Notes: generated from the letters alone by a model not told the origin. Shown: positions 14,301 to 26,387, counted from the stretch's first letter. The stretch is DNA of 64,000 bases from Astropecten irregularis (GCA_963971285.1 OZ020262.1:6915036-6979035); one strand, 5' to 3'. A program made the numbers and translations.

Positions 14301-17300
14301 GTACCTGAACTTTGACTTCTTTGTGACTAAGGAGCGGTACGAGGAAGGGGACGACTCCGGACATGATGACCATCTGGATCTGGTCATTGCCTCCGTCCGT
14401 CAAGTAGGACAGCGCCCACACTGTGTCCACCAGGATCTGCAAGAACAAAACCAAGCACACACTTTATTAATAGAACTGTAACAGGTGTACCCTGTCAAGA
14501 AGATGAAGCATTGCAGTGACATTCAGCATGACAAAATGTTGACTAGCTTCTACCTTGAGTTACATTGCTGATCACGTCCAAAACATACAAAATGAGATGT
14601 CCAACAGGCATCCAAACAAGACCTGGCCTGCCTTGACCCAAATCTCCCAGGACATGTTATACTCACGCTGGTATCTGTGTGATGGATGAGGGCACTCAGG
14701 GCCGGCAGTAGTTCCCGGATGGTCTCCTCTCGTGGTGGCGGCTCCTTGTTCCGACACAGATTGACTATGACCCACGTGACGTTGCGCAGGAAGGAGAGGG
14801 GTATATTGGGACGGATGAAGCTAAGGAGCGGTCTGACCACGCCCGCATGGATACAGAAATCCCTGCCCGTAGGACCATCACCTGCACAAAAAAAGCAAGA
14901 AAAAGTCAAATTTTACCTCAAATTCTGTTTTTACTTCTGAGTCCCTGCCAAATAGTAACACACTATTATCATGAAATTAGAGACACTGTGCTGTTGACTT
15001 GAAGACCGGTTCTCCAAAGTCTCCCATTATTTCACAGTAACCGAAATCTGTGTCCGTCTTCATTAGGAGTAACATATTTGTTGACAGGGTACTTAAAAGG
15101 CTAAATAACTGTTTATTGATTGTTTTTTCAAGCGAGAAGAAAATAAACAAACTCACCAATGATATTTCCAAGCGCCCACACAGCTTGCTCGCTGACATTT
15201 GGCTGATCGGAATTTAATAAGTTTACAAATTTGGGTACTGCTCCGGCTTCTACTACTGCCATCGTCTGTTTTGAGGTGCCCGAGGCTATGTTTGTGAGGG
15301 CCCATGCGGCTTCAAACTGCAACGCAGAACTAGAGGAGGAGAAACAGAAACCACGTTAAATACAAGTTCAACGTGCACAGGGCTCTGTGAGCCCTAGCCT
15401 AAGCCAGTGCCTGTCAGCTGTAGTCAAATTGGGGTCAGAGCTTGGTCCTTACCTGGGACTGTCTAAGCACTGGACCAGGACCGGTAGGATTCCTGACGAG
15501 ATGAGGTCATCTATGGGTGGATTGCGATCGCTGGAGAGGAGCTTGCGAGCCGACTGAACAGCGGGGAGTTGTACGGCAGGTTGGTTGCTGGCCGCTTTTT
15601 GCACGAGTTCTTGGTAGGAGATTTGGTTCTGCAAAAAGAGATCAAATGAGTGGAACTGACGTGAAAACTCTGGTTAACTCAAAATCAAGGGAGATATTAC
15701 ATCAGCCAGGACTCAGACTGAATTCTCACATAAATCAAGAAACAAATACCGACAATTTAAAACCATGACAGAAAAAAGCTCAGTGGTCATGGAATGACAA
15801 AAACTTGATCAGAACTTAGATCATTTATACTGGTTTAACTTTTTCTGACCAGAGTCTGAATGAATTTTCCAGCTTTCTTGGACGTAAAAGAAACACTGGA
15901 CAATGCCAGCACCCTAACTTCATCTGTAGAGCTCAATGGCGACCTTGTCCCAAATCCAAAATAGGGATTCTGTTAAATGTTGATCCTTAGAGAGGTTTTG
16001 GAAGGTAACAACCAGTATGTGTTTGGATTGAGATAGATAGTTACTTACAAGGTCCTGTTTTCAGAGCAACTCTTCTGAACGAGTGAGGCAACCAGTGGTT
16101 TTAGAAAAGGTTGAACAAAATCAGGGATTGGGATTTGAGTATCTTGGGGATTGGGATTTGAGTATCTTACCACTGGCTCATCATCTGATTCTATTTCAAG
16201 GTTGGGGACGTTCCGTCTCTTCAGCACGGTCTCGTCTCGCTTGTTTTTCCTCAGTTCCACGGTCACCTCATTCCTTCTCCTTCTCATCTCCTGTTTAGTG
16301 AAATTCATACGAGAGCGAAAAACACGATAAATTGCTGCTATCAAGCACTGGCCTGCAGGCTGCAAGAGCTCTGCTGCATTAAATAACATTCCCACTAAAA
16401 GAGTCCTGGCAGCCTTCCTGAGAATTCGGAAAATTCTCCTAAAGGCCAAAGCATGACATCCGTAGTTAGCACCATGTGTGTACATAAAATATAGTGTGTC
16501 TTAATGTACATGTACCATGCACTTATTTTCAAGCACCGCATTGCCTCAATTAAATATGTGCAATCAAATGTACATGATATGCTTTTTAGGGAATTTGAAG
16601 GTCACACTTGCATGGTAACAAAAGTCGTACAACTACAAACGTACAAGCAATCAAGTTTTCAAAGTTTCCAAAATCATTCATTTCTCTAGGCCTTTTTTTT
16701 ATTAACTTGAGCTTTCTTGTTCAGTGATGCAATTGCCCCTCTACTTAATCACTAGTCAATAATAACTAAAATGTTTCTTCCGCACAGAAATGTAAGAACA
16801 AAATCATAAAATTGCGAAATGTCTGTTAAAGCAACTCTTCTTCTAAAAACAAACAATGCTGAACAACGTTCCCCAAAACTTTAATAAGGGTTATTTTCAC
16901 CATGTCTAAAAGAAAGCATAAAACATCGAAATGGTGCAATCTAGCGTGGGGAAAAACGTGATTGAAAACTTCGAAGCCATTTCGACACTAGCAAAATTCT
17001 TGGGCTCCACAATTCACATTTCAAAAGCATTCAGAAGGTATATCTAACGAATGTCACAAGCACTGCTTTCATGTTTGTTTCAGAAAGTTCACATGTTCAG
17101 GACAGACGTCATCAAACCTTCAATTAAGTTTACTAAAAAGTAACGGCCTACTGACACAGATTGTCGAATTCTTCTCCATTTCATGAATTACAAAAGTTTG
17201 AAAGTAAGGACATAAATAAACTAACCAATAAGTTTTCGCAATATTCAATATTTGGCGTAAGTAAACTGAATAGGGCCTAGGCCTACGTTCCACAATAAAA

Positions 17301-17730
17301 AAATAATCAGAAAATTATTTTAAATGAATTCTGAAAAAATAAATCTCCTCCTTTGAGTTTGAATCTTTGTCATATTTAACGCAGTTGAAGAAGTCGGCCA
17401 AGTATTATGTTGAATAGAATTAGATGAGTGAGTCATGTCAAGTTGTTTGAAATGGCGATAGGCCTACATAAAAACCCTAATGCTGATTGCATTAACACAC
17501 TGCGTCACAGAACAGTGTGCTATCTGTGCATGATTTACCCTGTGCATCACTCAATGCGTTAGTCATCACAGTAACATCATCGTGCAACGAACAAAATGTC
17601 ATCCGTATCCGAGTCATTCGTGACAATGAAAAAAGAACTTTCTTCTACGTACCTCCGAGTCTCGTCCCTTGTTTTTGAAACTCTTGATCCTGTGGCCCAA
17701 CTGGCCGTCCAAAGTGTTTTCGATAGACAT
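11318..17730 (-). CDS. KPNA3: Importin subunit alpha, KPNA3/KPNA4 type
   Basis: Eleven coding exons, minus strand: 17653-17730, 16171-16290, 15453-15628, 15157-15329, 14667-14881, 14305-14436, 13697-13825, 12937-13041, 12558-12792, 11869-11960 and 11318-11416. Total 517 residues; vertebrate KPNA3 and KPNA4 are about 521. The protein is the nuclear import adaptor that binds classical NLS cargo and importin beta. Residues 13-60 form the importin-beta-binding domain ([11 protein letters not shown], then [15 protein letters not shown]). Armadillo repeats follow, with the NLS-groove Trp/Asn signatures [44 protein letters not shown] and [12 protein letters not shown]. An acidic C-terminus (DDIDEDDP) fits CAS binding. 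Internal residues ([18 protein letters not shown]) are closer to KPNA3 than KPNA4, but the gene probably predates that duplication. The ATG at 17730 is chosen over an in-frame ATG at 17907 because family N-termini are short. Confidence 0.96.
11689..11810 (-). repeat. tRNA-derived SINE (family S), copy 1
   Basis: On the minus strand a box A-like AACTCAGTTGGTAAAGCAC and a box B GGTTCGAATCC are spaced as in a tRNA, preceded by a non-tRNA segment (gacaattt, gaacaaagataatt) shared with 28889 and 38672. Acceptor stem pairing is poor, so this is a SINE and not a tRNA gene. It lies in the last KPNA3 intron. Confidence 0.75.
12121..12267 (+). repeat. MITE-like family B, copy 2
   Basis: About 147 bp with inverted ends (gggtcgatttcacc and ggctttgtgaaaccgaaccc). 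The interior carries cgtaactcgagttacg. It lies in a KPNA3 intron. Confidence 0.8.
12483..12535 (+). repeat. Family C fragment beside KPNA3 exon 9
   Basis: Degenerate core (gtaaggagggcctgac, cgaaggctaaaat) starting about 23 bp beyond the exon 9 donor. Length and identity are low. Confidence 0.45.
13095..13215 (-). repeat. SINE-like fragment with box B
   Basis: Minus strand reads GGGTTCGAATCCCGCCC, a tRNA T-arm-like sequence, without a clear box A. It is in the intron between KPNA3 exons 7 and 8. Confidence 0.4.
13425..13510 (+). repeat. tRNA-like SINE head
   Basis: Plus strand carries a box A-like gagcttagcacctcag and, 30 bp on, the box B-like ggttcaaatcc. It lies in the same KPNA3 intron as the fragment at 13095, in opposite orientation. 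Confidence 0.45.
14019..14160 (+). repeat. MITE-like family B, copy 3
   Basis: About 142 bp with inverted ends (gggatcgatttcaccaaac and cttcttgaaatcgaccca) and the internal cctacgtaggatacgatggg. It lies between KPNA3 exons 6 and 7. Confidence 0.8.
16124..16168 (-). repeat. 23-bp tandem duplication at the KPNA3 exon 2 donor
   Basis: gggattgggatttgagtatctt occurs at 16124-16145 and again at 16147-16168. The second copy ends against the donor GT (16169-16170), so intron positions +3 to about +47 are a two-copy repeat. Only one copy has a GT in front of it. Confidence 0.8.
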
Positions 17731-17808
17731 TTTTACAGGCAAAAAACACAAAGAAATCGCCGAAAGTATCGCAGAAACGGATAGACTTCCAAAATGCCGG
17801 CGAGACAC

Positions 17809-17816
17809 TGACGTCA
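17809..17816. promoter_or_regulatory. Full CRE palindrome in the KPNA3 promoter
   Basis: TGACGTCA, about 80 bp upstream of the KPNA3 ATG, is the consensus CREB/ATF site. An inverted CCAAT box lies 40 bp further upstream. Position is promoter-proximal for the minus-strand gene. Confidence 0.55.
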
Positions 17817-17854
17817 CGGTCGGCGGGATAAGGCATTGTGGTAGCAAAATTTTG

Positions 17855-17860
17855 ATTGGT
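17855..17860 (-). promoter_or_regulatory. CCAAT box of the KPNA3 promoter
   Basis: ACCAAT on the gene's sense strand (GACCAATCA), about 125 bp before the ATG, the usual distance for an NF-Y site. No TATA box is obvious. Confidence 0.5.
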
Positions 17861-19751
17861 CGAAATCGTCTGATTCCTGGACGACAACTGGACAAATTAA
17901 ATGACATTTTTCATACTTTAATCACTACTGAGCCTTCAATTTATGCAAAATATTTCATCATTTTAATTCAATATTCCACAAAATGATTCTTTAAAGAATT
18001 TTTAATATCATCGAGTGTAATTTATTGAATTTTTGTTGTCATGTATTGACCAATCGTAAGTGGCTTTGCACACCAGTCGCATTTCCTGGTCATCGCTGGT
18101 CTCTCATAACAAAGTACCAAGCAATACGTTCATGACTTTATTATTATCTCAATGCGTTTGTCATTTTTTCCCGTGCGACGTGCGTGTGCTGTATGTATGT
18201 AATAAATGCATGCTTGACCGACCATGCATGCATGTTCAAAATCTACATTGACAAACACACACAGCCTCACAGGTGATGTGCCCTATCCCGTCCGGGTGGG
18301 GCACAATACATTACATTATTTTATTATAAAAGATCAAAAATAGGAAATTATCTGTTTGAAAAATTGATTGATTGATTGATTGGTCTAATTGTTACCGACG
18401 TTTTAATTCATATCCATCTAATATTGTGTGTCGACAGTAGGCCTACAAAGTTGAGTTTTCAGTTTTGCATAATTATTTAGACGCCTGATGTTCGCAAAGG
18501 AAAATTATTAGGTTTTTTTTTTCGAGAAATAGGCCTAGGCACAAGCCTTGAATGAGTTTGGAATTGATTAATCATTAATTAAGTCTTTATTTTCCATTTA
18601 AAACTGTAAAGTTAACTTGTTTGTAATTTCTTTTATTGCATTCTTATTTTTAAAATATCGCAAATCGGCCATTGACACACACCTGTGGAAATTGGGGATG
18701 GCCGAATTCAATGCTGAATCCTCCATTTGTTATCATTTCTAAACAAAATATTAAAAGAAAATATGTATCTCAGCAATATATCAATCGGTCAAATTAAGAT
18801 GAATTTATACCAAAATACGCCCTACCTATTAAGTGACATTGAGGGTTTCAAGTAAGTTTTTTTGTTTACATCTTGATTAAAACAAAACTTGAAAATGAAA
18901 GTTACAAAATCATGTTTCTTAAAAAGTATAAGCGCCCAATGTAGTCAAAGTTTAGAGTTATGGTCAAATGACTTCCATTGCATCTTACGTTAGAAGAAAT
19001 ATCTCATGATATCTTTTATAATTACACTTCAAAGTTGGACCATACTGTATAGGTCAAGCCAAACCATTATGTAGACTTCGTGTGTCTTCAAGGGTCCTCC
19101 AGAATTTTCTTTGGCAAAGTTGTCAGGCATAAATAACAGTGCGCCCTCTGTCGGTGTCCACTGGCAAAAGGGTAGCGCTGGGTTTTTCGCGTAAGTTCAT
19201 CACACCAAAACATACTAAATCAGTTTGTCGGTCATCGTATTCCATGTTCTTTGTTTTATTGTTTGTTTTCTCTTTTGGCGTCTGTAACTTCCCATCAAAA
19301 TTCTAAACTTAAAGTTTTTCCAACGCATTTGTTACTGAAGCTGAAATTACTCTTACATGGCTGCTTTTCAAATAAAAGTGACGATTTTGTCAACTTTTTT
19401 TTCCAATTTGGAATGAACAATGAGACCGTACCCAATCAAGTGGCGGTAAACGGTTGGCCGTCAGCACACAATGCGGGACAAACTGATCTTGTTTGCTGTA
19501 CCAACAACCTCCCCATCGCGGTGCCTTTGAGTTATTTCCTTCGGTAACTACCAAAGCCAGTTACAATTAATTAAGGAGATAATTAAGCTGCAGCTGGCTA
19601 TTGTGCATGATCCACAACAAAAGAATGCCCAAGAAAACCCAATTAGGTGTGATTGTTCGGCCTTGGGTGAGGGGAGGGGGGTCTAGAAGGGAAGTACATG
19701 TATATCCCATAATTACTTAGCCAGGATTGACGACCGTCGAAAATTTGGCCA

Positions 19752-19893
19752 GGTAGATTTCACCAAACTCATCGTAACTTACTATCAATCGTAGGACTTA
19801 TTTTGTATAGCAGCCTTACGTATAGGCCCTATGATGAGTTATCATTCGTAACTCGAGTTACGATCGATCGTACGGCTTCGTGAAATAGACCCT
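19752..19893 (+). repeat. MITE-like family B, copy 4
   Basis: About 142 bp with ends gtagatttcaccaaactc and cttcgtgaaatagaccc and the internal taactcgagttacgatcgat. About 1 kb upstream of the arx coding start. Confidence 0.8.
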
Positions 19894-20927
19894 CTAGAAT
19901 GGTTTGCTTCGTCCTCGCAAGACTGAGTTGAAGGTTTTTTACCTTCCCCCAAATCAATGGCAGTTTCCATCGCCCGAAATTTTATTTTCATGAGTATTTG
20001 AACAAAATGTGACCACCACTCCTACAGAGACGGTGAGCGCAAAAGAGAGCAGTGAAAATGAGGAGCCTGTAACTGATCGGGGTATTATAGTGAGGGATAA
20101 CCTTAAGAATGATGACCAATTTAGCCAAAGACACGCACGGTCGGACGCATCTGTTGTGGTAGACCGTTGGCCCCCTGTCCCGGCCATCAAAGAAGCCTGA
20201 CTTCATCGGGCTGCCACTGAGTTTTGGAGGGACACCCGACCATCGTTCGTGAGGCTTTGCAAGGTGAAGGAGCAGAGGACAATAAAGAATCGCGGCAGCT
20301 CAGGGAAGACAGCCCGTTGCGTGTCGGCTGCATGGATGTAGGCCTACTGGGAGGACGGCTGTATTACTAGGGAGAACTGGCAAGCTTCGAACCCGGTCGA
20401 GTTGAGTCTGCCCCGGTGCGAAGCCATCAATGTGGATTATCTCCGGCCGGTATCAATCCCATTACTCGCTTGACGTGAGTTGAGGAGGACGAGCCTTTTT
20501 TATGGGTCCACAGGGGGTTCGGAGACTAGACTCTCTTGGGGGTAGGCCTACACTCACACACGTACACACAACCCGTCTCAGTGCCCACGCCTTGAAGCTC
20601 AGCGCCCGAGACACCACACTGGCGATATCACCGACGTGTCTGGGAGATGGGAAACAATGACCCAATCCGATTGAAACGAGAGCCACTTTTTTTTTGCTTT
20701 GATGGAAAAAACAAACATTGGTAGATGTTGTCAGATGCGTCTGGGTCAGGCGGTGAGTTGATGACGGCAAACGTTCGTCTAGTCGCCAAGAATCTAAGAT
20801 ACTGGAATTTTCTTCTAATTTTAGCCGACTCTACAGTTTTGGGAGCAAGTACTACTGAAGTGGTATGTTTTATTAGTGATTTGTTGTACAGGCATTGAAT
20901 TGGTGATCATTACACGACCCAGAATAC

Positions 20928-23900
20928 ATGGATATACCAAGCTTCAGACTCAAACTTCACCGAGAAGAGGACAACGACTTCGGTGATGAGCTGGTAGAAG
21001 GTGGTGGAGCCTCCAAAGATAGAAAATCAATTGATGATGAAAACGCCAGGGTCGTGAAAGAACACCGTCTTGACAGTTGCGGTGTCCTTCGCCCATCACC
21101 TGCAGGAGACTCAAAATCAATGTGTCACTGTCTCGAAGCCTGCCGAAACTCTGACTCGGAGACAGTGCCTGATATCGCGTCTCCGGACGGCATGGATCGG
21201 GGGAGCACCGTCGACAAGACCGGGGACATCGTTGGACTCTACAACCGGGCGAATTCACCGGGCTCGCCGGAGAAGGACGACGACGGACCGGAGTCCACGG
21301 CGTCTTCGGACGGCGAGTTGAGTTTCGTTGAGGGCTGCATCGCCCGAGCCGGCATCATGACGACCAAACGCAAACAGAGACGGTACCGGACCACGTTCAA
21401 CACAGACCAGCTAGAAGAGTTAGAGAGAGCTTTCTGTAAGACGCACTACCCGGACGTCTTCACCAGGTCAGTGTTTGTAAAATCTGGACTAAAAACCAGA
21501 CGTTTGCAAGGATTCACAGTTTACTAACCCCTTCTTTCACCTGGCTTTGGACTGGGCAACTTTCATACATGCGACCGCACTTTCTTTCGAGTTGATCCAT
21601 CCCGAACTTTTATTTTACCACCTTAGTATTATTTTATCAGTGAACTTCAAAAAACATACAACACGAGACCAAAAAAAGAGCCAAAGTTACTATATTTTGT
21701 GGTGGGCCTCCTAGCTGTTTGGCTGTGAAAAACATCTTATCAAAATTACTCATCATTCCACTAGCATCTCTGAGGATCGTGGTTTCACTGCAACAAGAGA
21801 AACAGCAAGCTCACTTCATTGCCAATGACATTTCAAATTTTGTTTAAGTTTCCTGTTCACTGCATACGTTTGGTCACTGTTATGTGTTTCTAAATGGTTG
21901 AATATAGGCCTAGACCTACATTGATGAAGGTGCTTTACTTTAGCTTTTTAAGTTTGGTTTTTAGTTTCGTCACCAGCTCCGATTCCGTAGTGTGTTTTTC
22001 CCAATGTGAAACAGTACCACTATAGTTTTATCGTTACTGCTACACATGACACATTCAAATCATCAAATGACCGTAAGTTTTATTTTGTTCGTGCGTTCAA
22101 AATGATTGAAGTTTTGAGGCATGCACGAATGCAATTTGTCCTTCACGGTGGATTCTATAAGGCTTCCAAAAGTCAAGTTACATTAAGTTAAGATTGATTA
22201 AAAAAAGGGATTCGTTTTTCATTTGAACTATAAGAGGATCACAAAGATGGCTCATTGTGTAGAAAGGATTTTTCACTATAACTAGTAGCAGCGGTTCTAT
22301 ACCATTATACGACCAAATCAGGGACGAGGGTAGTTTTCAATTAAATTCGCCCTTGGAGTCGGACTATACCGACAAGGATACCTCAGTAATACCGGTACTC
22401 GACGGCGTAGACGAAGCGAAGATGGCAGTGCCAAAAAGGTTTCTTCTTTTTCTTAATACCGGGGACGGAAGGGATCAGCGGCTCACGGAGCAAAGCCTGA
22501 CCGGGGAAACCCGTGTTTTGTCCCCCATGGGATCATCGTCCGCTGCCCGCCATCAGCCCGCACTGCCCTAAATAGCATTCGACGTGCTCCAAAATGGAAA
22601 TAAGGAGATTAAATAAAGTAGGCCTACCCTAGAAACGAATAGAGAGAGAGGAAAAAAACTGTTCTGTTTCTAAAATTGGTTCTACTTGATAGATGCAATT
22701 ACATGATTTTTCTTTTATGGAACATTGCGTGCGCAGTCTGGCTGTAGGACTTAACCGATTTCTGCTTCTTTGGGACACCATTAAGATTCAGTGAGGTCTT
22801 TATTTAGACGCAGAGTCATGTGAATACAATGAGATGAAACCGATGGATCTACTGAAATTTGTCAATGGGTTGCAAGTCATGCGATCATCCTATACCCCCA
22901 AATTGCATGCACTTTTATGGGTTCACTATAGCCAAAATGTAGGGCCCTCCTAGCTCGCTTTCAGAAGAAGTGGTTGTAAAAATTTCGCATCAAAATCTGT
23001 AGCAAATGACTCGACAAAGATGTCAAAAAGTTAACGCTCCGTTTCAACTAAATTGAGTCATTTTGGCGGCTTCGGACAGGATTTTGCCACCAACATTGAA
23101 GATGATGGGATTTGGGTGAAAAGTGAGAACAACTTTGCAACAAATTTGCACAGCCAATCCCACAAGTCAATTTACATTCTGAGTCAAATTCAAAATGGCG
23201 GACGAATCAGTAACAGTTTACCTACAAGCTATTGAATCCAACTTCTCTATTCTTTACATACAGGGAAGATTTGGCTATGAGAGTTGACCTGACAGAAGCA
23301 CGTGTACAGGTAAGTGGTGTTAGGTTTACTGTATGTTGGTCGGTCGTGCTGTTTGGCTGTCTAACTGTCTTTGTTCACGGTTTCAAAAAGTTGCAACTGG
23401 CTCCTTGGTATAATTGCTATGTCTTCCTGTAGGTTAAGCTGTGATATGTCAGTTGGTATGCCTGTATCTTGAGGGTCATGGTTTAAACTTGCTGGATTTA
23501 GAATGGCTGAATCTATCCCAACGTCTGGTTCGTAAACAAAATTGAACCTCTTTCTGTCTGCTCTTCTAATTCCGGGGCGTTTTGCTGAGGCACCGAATCT
23601 GGCCCACAATCTCAACATAGGATAATGATGACTTTAAGCCTGTACTGTTTTATATTTCTCGCTATTTATTGTGGGAGTATGATCACTTTAACATAAATGT
23701 ATGGTGTGTTTTTCATTTCAAGGTTTGGTTTCAGAACAGACGTGCAAAATGGCGCAAGCGAGAGAAACAAGGCTTGCGGCAGACTACACCTACCTGCGTG
23801 TACCCAGGACCCCTCGGCCAGTCATCAGCGGCAACCCACCCGTTCTGCCAGCCTCGGAGTCACGACCTTCACGGGTTCCCCTGCTTTCCTTCGCAGGCTG

Positions 23901-24280
23901 AGAGGGCCGGCATGGCCGCGGCCATCTTGTCCAGGGTCTCCGGTTCCATCCCGTTCACGCCGCTCTACTATCCCATGTTCCCAGCGCCTGGTCTCCCCAC
24001 CAGCCGTTTGGCCGCTTCGCCGTCTGGTACCCCGCCGTCTCGCCTGTCGCTCTGGTGTCCTGCCATCTCCATGGTTCCTGCGACGTCTGGAGAGAAGGTT
24101 GAGAAACAACCGGGCCAGCCGAGCTCCAATGGCGACGAGAGCGACGAAAAGAGGGCGTTGGAACCGCCCACAGATAGACATTCACACAGCATTGCCTCTT
24201 TACGTTTAAAAGCACGCCAACACCAGGCTAATATGGAAAAGGGCGGGAAAACGCCTCGGCCCAGTGCCGTCTGCCATTAA
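20928..24280 (+). CDS. ARX: Aristaless-related homeobox protein ARX
   Basis: Three coding exons: 20928-21466, 23264-23309 (46 bp) and 23723-24280; 380 residues. The homeodomain spans residues 150-209 (QRRYRTTF... to ...[10 protein letters not shown]). It has Q50 and matches ARX more than ALX through [19 protein letters not shown] and [11 protein letters not shown]. The second intron falls between homeodomain residues 46 and 47, the classic position in this class. An OAR motif ([11 protein letters not shown]) lies at about 350-366. ARX is a transcription factor of forebrain, interneuron and endocrine development in vertebrates. An in-frame TGA precedes the ATG. No octapeptide repressor motif is visible in the 149-residue N-terminus and there are no polyalanine tracts. 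A possible acceptor at 20890-20891 suggests an upstream leader exon. Exons are more G+C-rich than the surroundings. Confidence 0.93.
21467..23263 (+). other. Large first intron of arx
   Basis: A 1.8-kb intron between homeodomain exons. A 72-codon open stretch at 22353-22571 has no recognisable domain and no flanking splice signals I trust. No known repeat family of this window is present, unlike most other introns here. Confidence 0.6.
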
Positions 24281-24388
24281 AACAAAAACTGCAAAGGCTA
24301 AAACTATAGGCCTACCATGCAGAAAAATACGATGCCTATTTTATGACCTAATTCTTACGATTCTCCTTTTTGTGTGTGTATTTTGTGA

Positions 24389-24394
24389 AATAAA
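24389..24394 (+). terminator. arx polyadenylation signal
   Basis: AATAAA 109 bp after the arx stop codon, followed by T/G-rich sequence (gttttgttgagtgg). It is the first canonical signal in the 3' flank. Confidence 0.65.
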
Positions 24395-25190
24395 GTTTTG
24401 TTGAGTGGAACTTTCAAAATCACCAAAGAACAACGTTTAAACAAAATTACAGAATAATTTTGTCCCTATACTAATTTATTTTAAAAATAAGCACAGTGTA
24501 ATGATGAATTTGTTGGCATTAATAAAATGGAGACATTAAAAGTAATAACGGTTTTTGTTAAGATTTCTTATCTGCATGTAGGGGCCTATCATTATAAAGC
24601 CTTGTTAAATTTTCAAAAGAATGAGACTATTTTAGTTATTTTAGTTTCTATCATCCAGTTTTTAAATTGGGGTAAACAGATCATAATCGTCAGTGATAAA
24701 TCGATGGACGACATATGACAAATGAGGGTTGTTGCAATCCAATTACAACGACAAAAGCCTGAATTCTCGTTTGATTTGTGGGTCGATGTTGCAGGCGATC
24801 AACACGTGAATAGGCTAGGGACTGACCCTTTTGTCAGACCCGTCAATTTATCATGATTCCCGCTGTCTGATATCGATTGCCACATTTTCAGTGTAAGCGA
24901 TACTACCTTGTGGCGGTCAGTTACCTGCTTTGGCCATTTTTTGTCACCCTTTTCCCCAAGAGTCTTGACAGAAAAGGATATTGAAAACAGCAAGTTAAGT
25001 TGCCCGGCCAAATTTTAGACTTGGGTTGGAAGCAGCAATAAAGGGACCTTCGTTTGGTGTAACTTGGTCAAGCAAAGTTTGTGCTCTGTTTCGTGTTAAG
25101 TGTCTATTTTCGTGATGCACTTTTTACATAGACGGGGCAATTGTTGTGCTTGGCAAGTCCCTCTGATTAAAATACCAAGAATATGTTTCA

Positions 25191-25440
25191 ATCTAAGTAA
25201 TAAACTGCTGCAAACTGCTCGTCAGACAAAATAATGACCTGAAATGTATAAAATGCTTGGAGTTAGGAGGGCCTGGCGCGTTTCGATCATAGCAGGATCT
25301 TTGTCGAAGGCTTAATGACAAGAGGACAAGAACGTGCGAGTATGTGTGTCTTTACTCGCAAGTTCTTGTCCTCTTGTCATTTAGCCTAAAATAAAGATCC
25401 TGCTATGATTGAAACGCGTCAGGCCCTCTTAACTCCAAGC
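25191..25440. mobile_element. Family C foldback element
   Basis: A full family C copy (from aagtaataaactgctgcaa) runs into an inverted copy of its own core. Arms at 25255-25342 and about 25353-25440 (gcttggagttaggagggcc against its reverse complement at the right end) are nearly perfect inverted repeats around a centre near 25348. The central arms also include gacaagaggacaagaac and its complement, absent from solo copies. Confidence 0.85.
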
Positions 25441-26387
25441 AAGAACATATTTCAAAATATTAAAGAAGACCACTTTTGCCAAATTCAGAAACGCCTTCCA
25501 CAAATCTTGTAACAGATTCAGAAGCTACTCGAAAGTAAGGCCTTCACAACGTGTTGTAATCTTTTGTTGCACGGCATACAATATTGCAGAGATAAATTAC
25601 AGCTTTTCCGAGGAGGCTCAATGGACAATTAACAGTTGCAATGACTGCGTAATGACGGGTTCAGGAAAAAACCTCATCCTGACACAATTTGTAAAAGATT
25701 GCCACCTCCACCATCATTTATTTCGTTTGCTCTTTTACTGACACTAGTAGACGCAGAACGAAACACAATCCAAAGCCCTCTTTTTTTTTAAGCGGTAATA
25801 AATAACAAGCGTATTATCCTTTAGGGCTACATCCTAGGGCGGCTTAGCTGTGACTAATGATGGGGCAGACTTAAGCGCACAATACCATTCGATTAATTTT
25901 CATTAGGGCGAAGAAAGGCTCGGTAAATAGTGAAATCGATCAGGCCTTGTTGTCTGCCGTGGATTGCCGGTCACCAGGAACTCTGCCTCGTGCCTGCCGA
26001 CCACACCACCGTCTTTGGAGGGTTTTTTCCCCGTTGAGTTTGCTGAGGAGCCCCTCAAAGGAAGGGCCACTCCGGACATGCCAAAGTATAGAGATAGGAG
26101 ATTGAAACTGCTTCGGTCTGTTTGCTTTTGTGAAGTCTGGCTTGGTTGGGAATGAAAAGGACGCTAATCAAAAACGTGTCATCTCACTGAGCCCTTCGCA
26201 CTATTTTAGTGAAGTTTGTTTCTCTAACTTGCCAAAGCTAAAGTGAGCAAGCTTAGCAAAGCGTGCTTTGGTTGTTTCATCTCAGCATCTCTTGCAAACC
26301 TGAGCCTGATTTTCTTTGAAGATTTGTTGGGAAGATACAGCCTAAACATTGCTAATCCTATGTTTCTTAAATGTACAGTACAGGATT

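Larger units (their letters stand above)
17731..20927. other. Intergenic region between KPNA3 and arx (head to head)
   Basis: The 3.2 kb between divergent start codons contains the KPNA3 promoter motifs, a TGAT microsatellite near 18363 and a family B element. A relatively G+C-rich stretch at about 20009-20460 is open over 60 codons but resembles no family I know and has no splice support; it could be arx 5' leader or regulatory DNA. Confidence 0.5.

Noticed and set aside
17731..17907. Upstream in-frame ATG extending importin alpha by 59 residues.
   Set aside because: The extra residues do not resemble importin alpha N-termini, and the segment holds the CRE and CCAAT promoter motifs.
20009..20200. 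63-codon open stretch upstream of arx as a separate gene or exon.
   Set aside because: No homology I recognise, no convincing splice sites, and length is compatible with chance in G+C-rich DNA.
22353..22571. 72-codon open stretch in arx intron 1 as a cassette exon.
   Set aside because: It would interrupt the homeodomain between residues 31 and 32, and flanking splice signals are poor.
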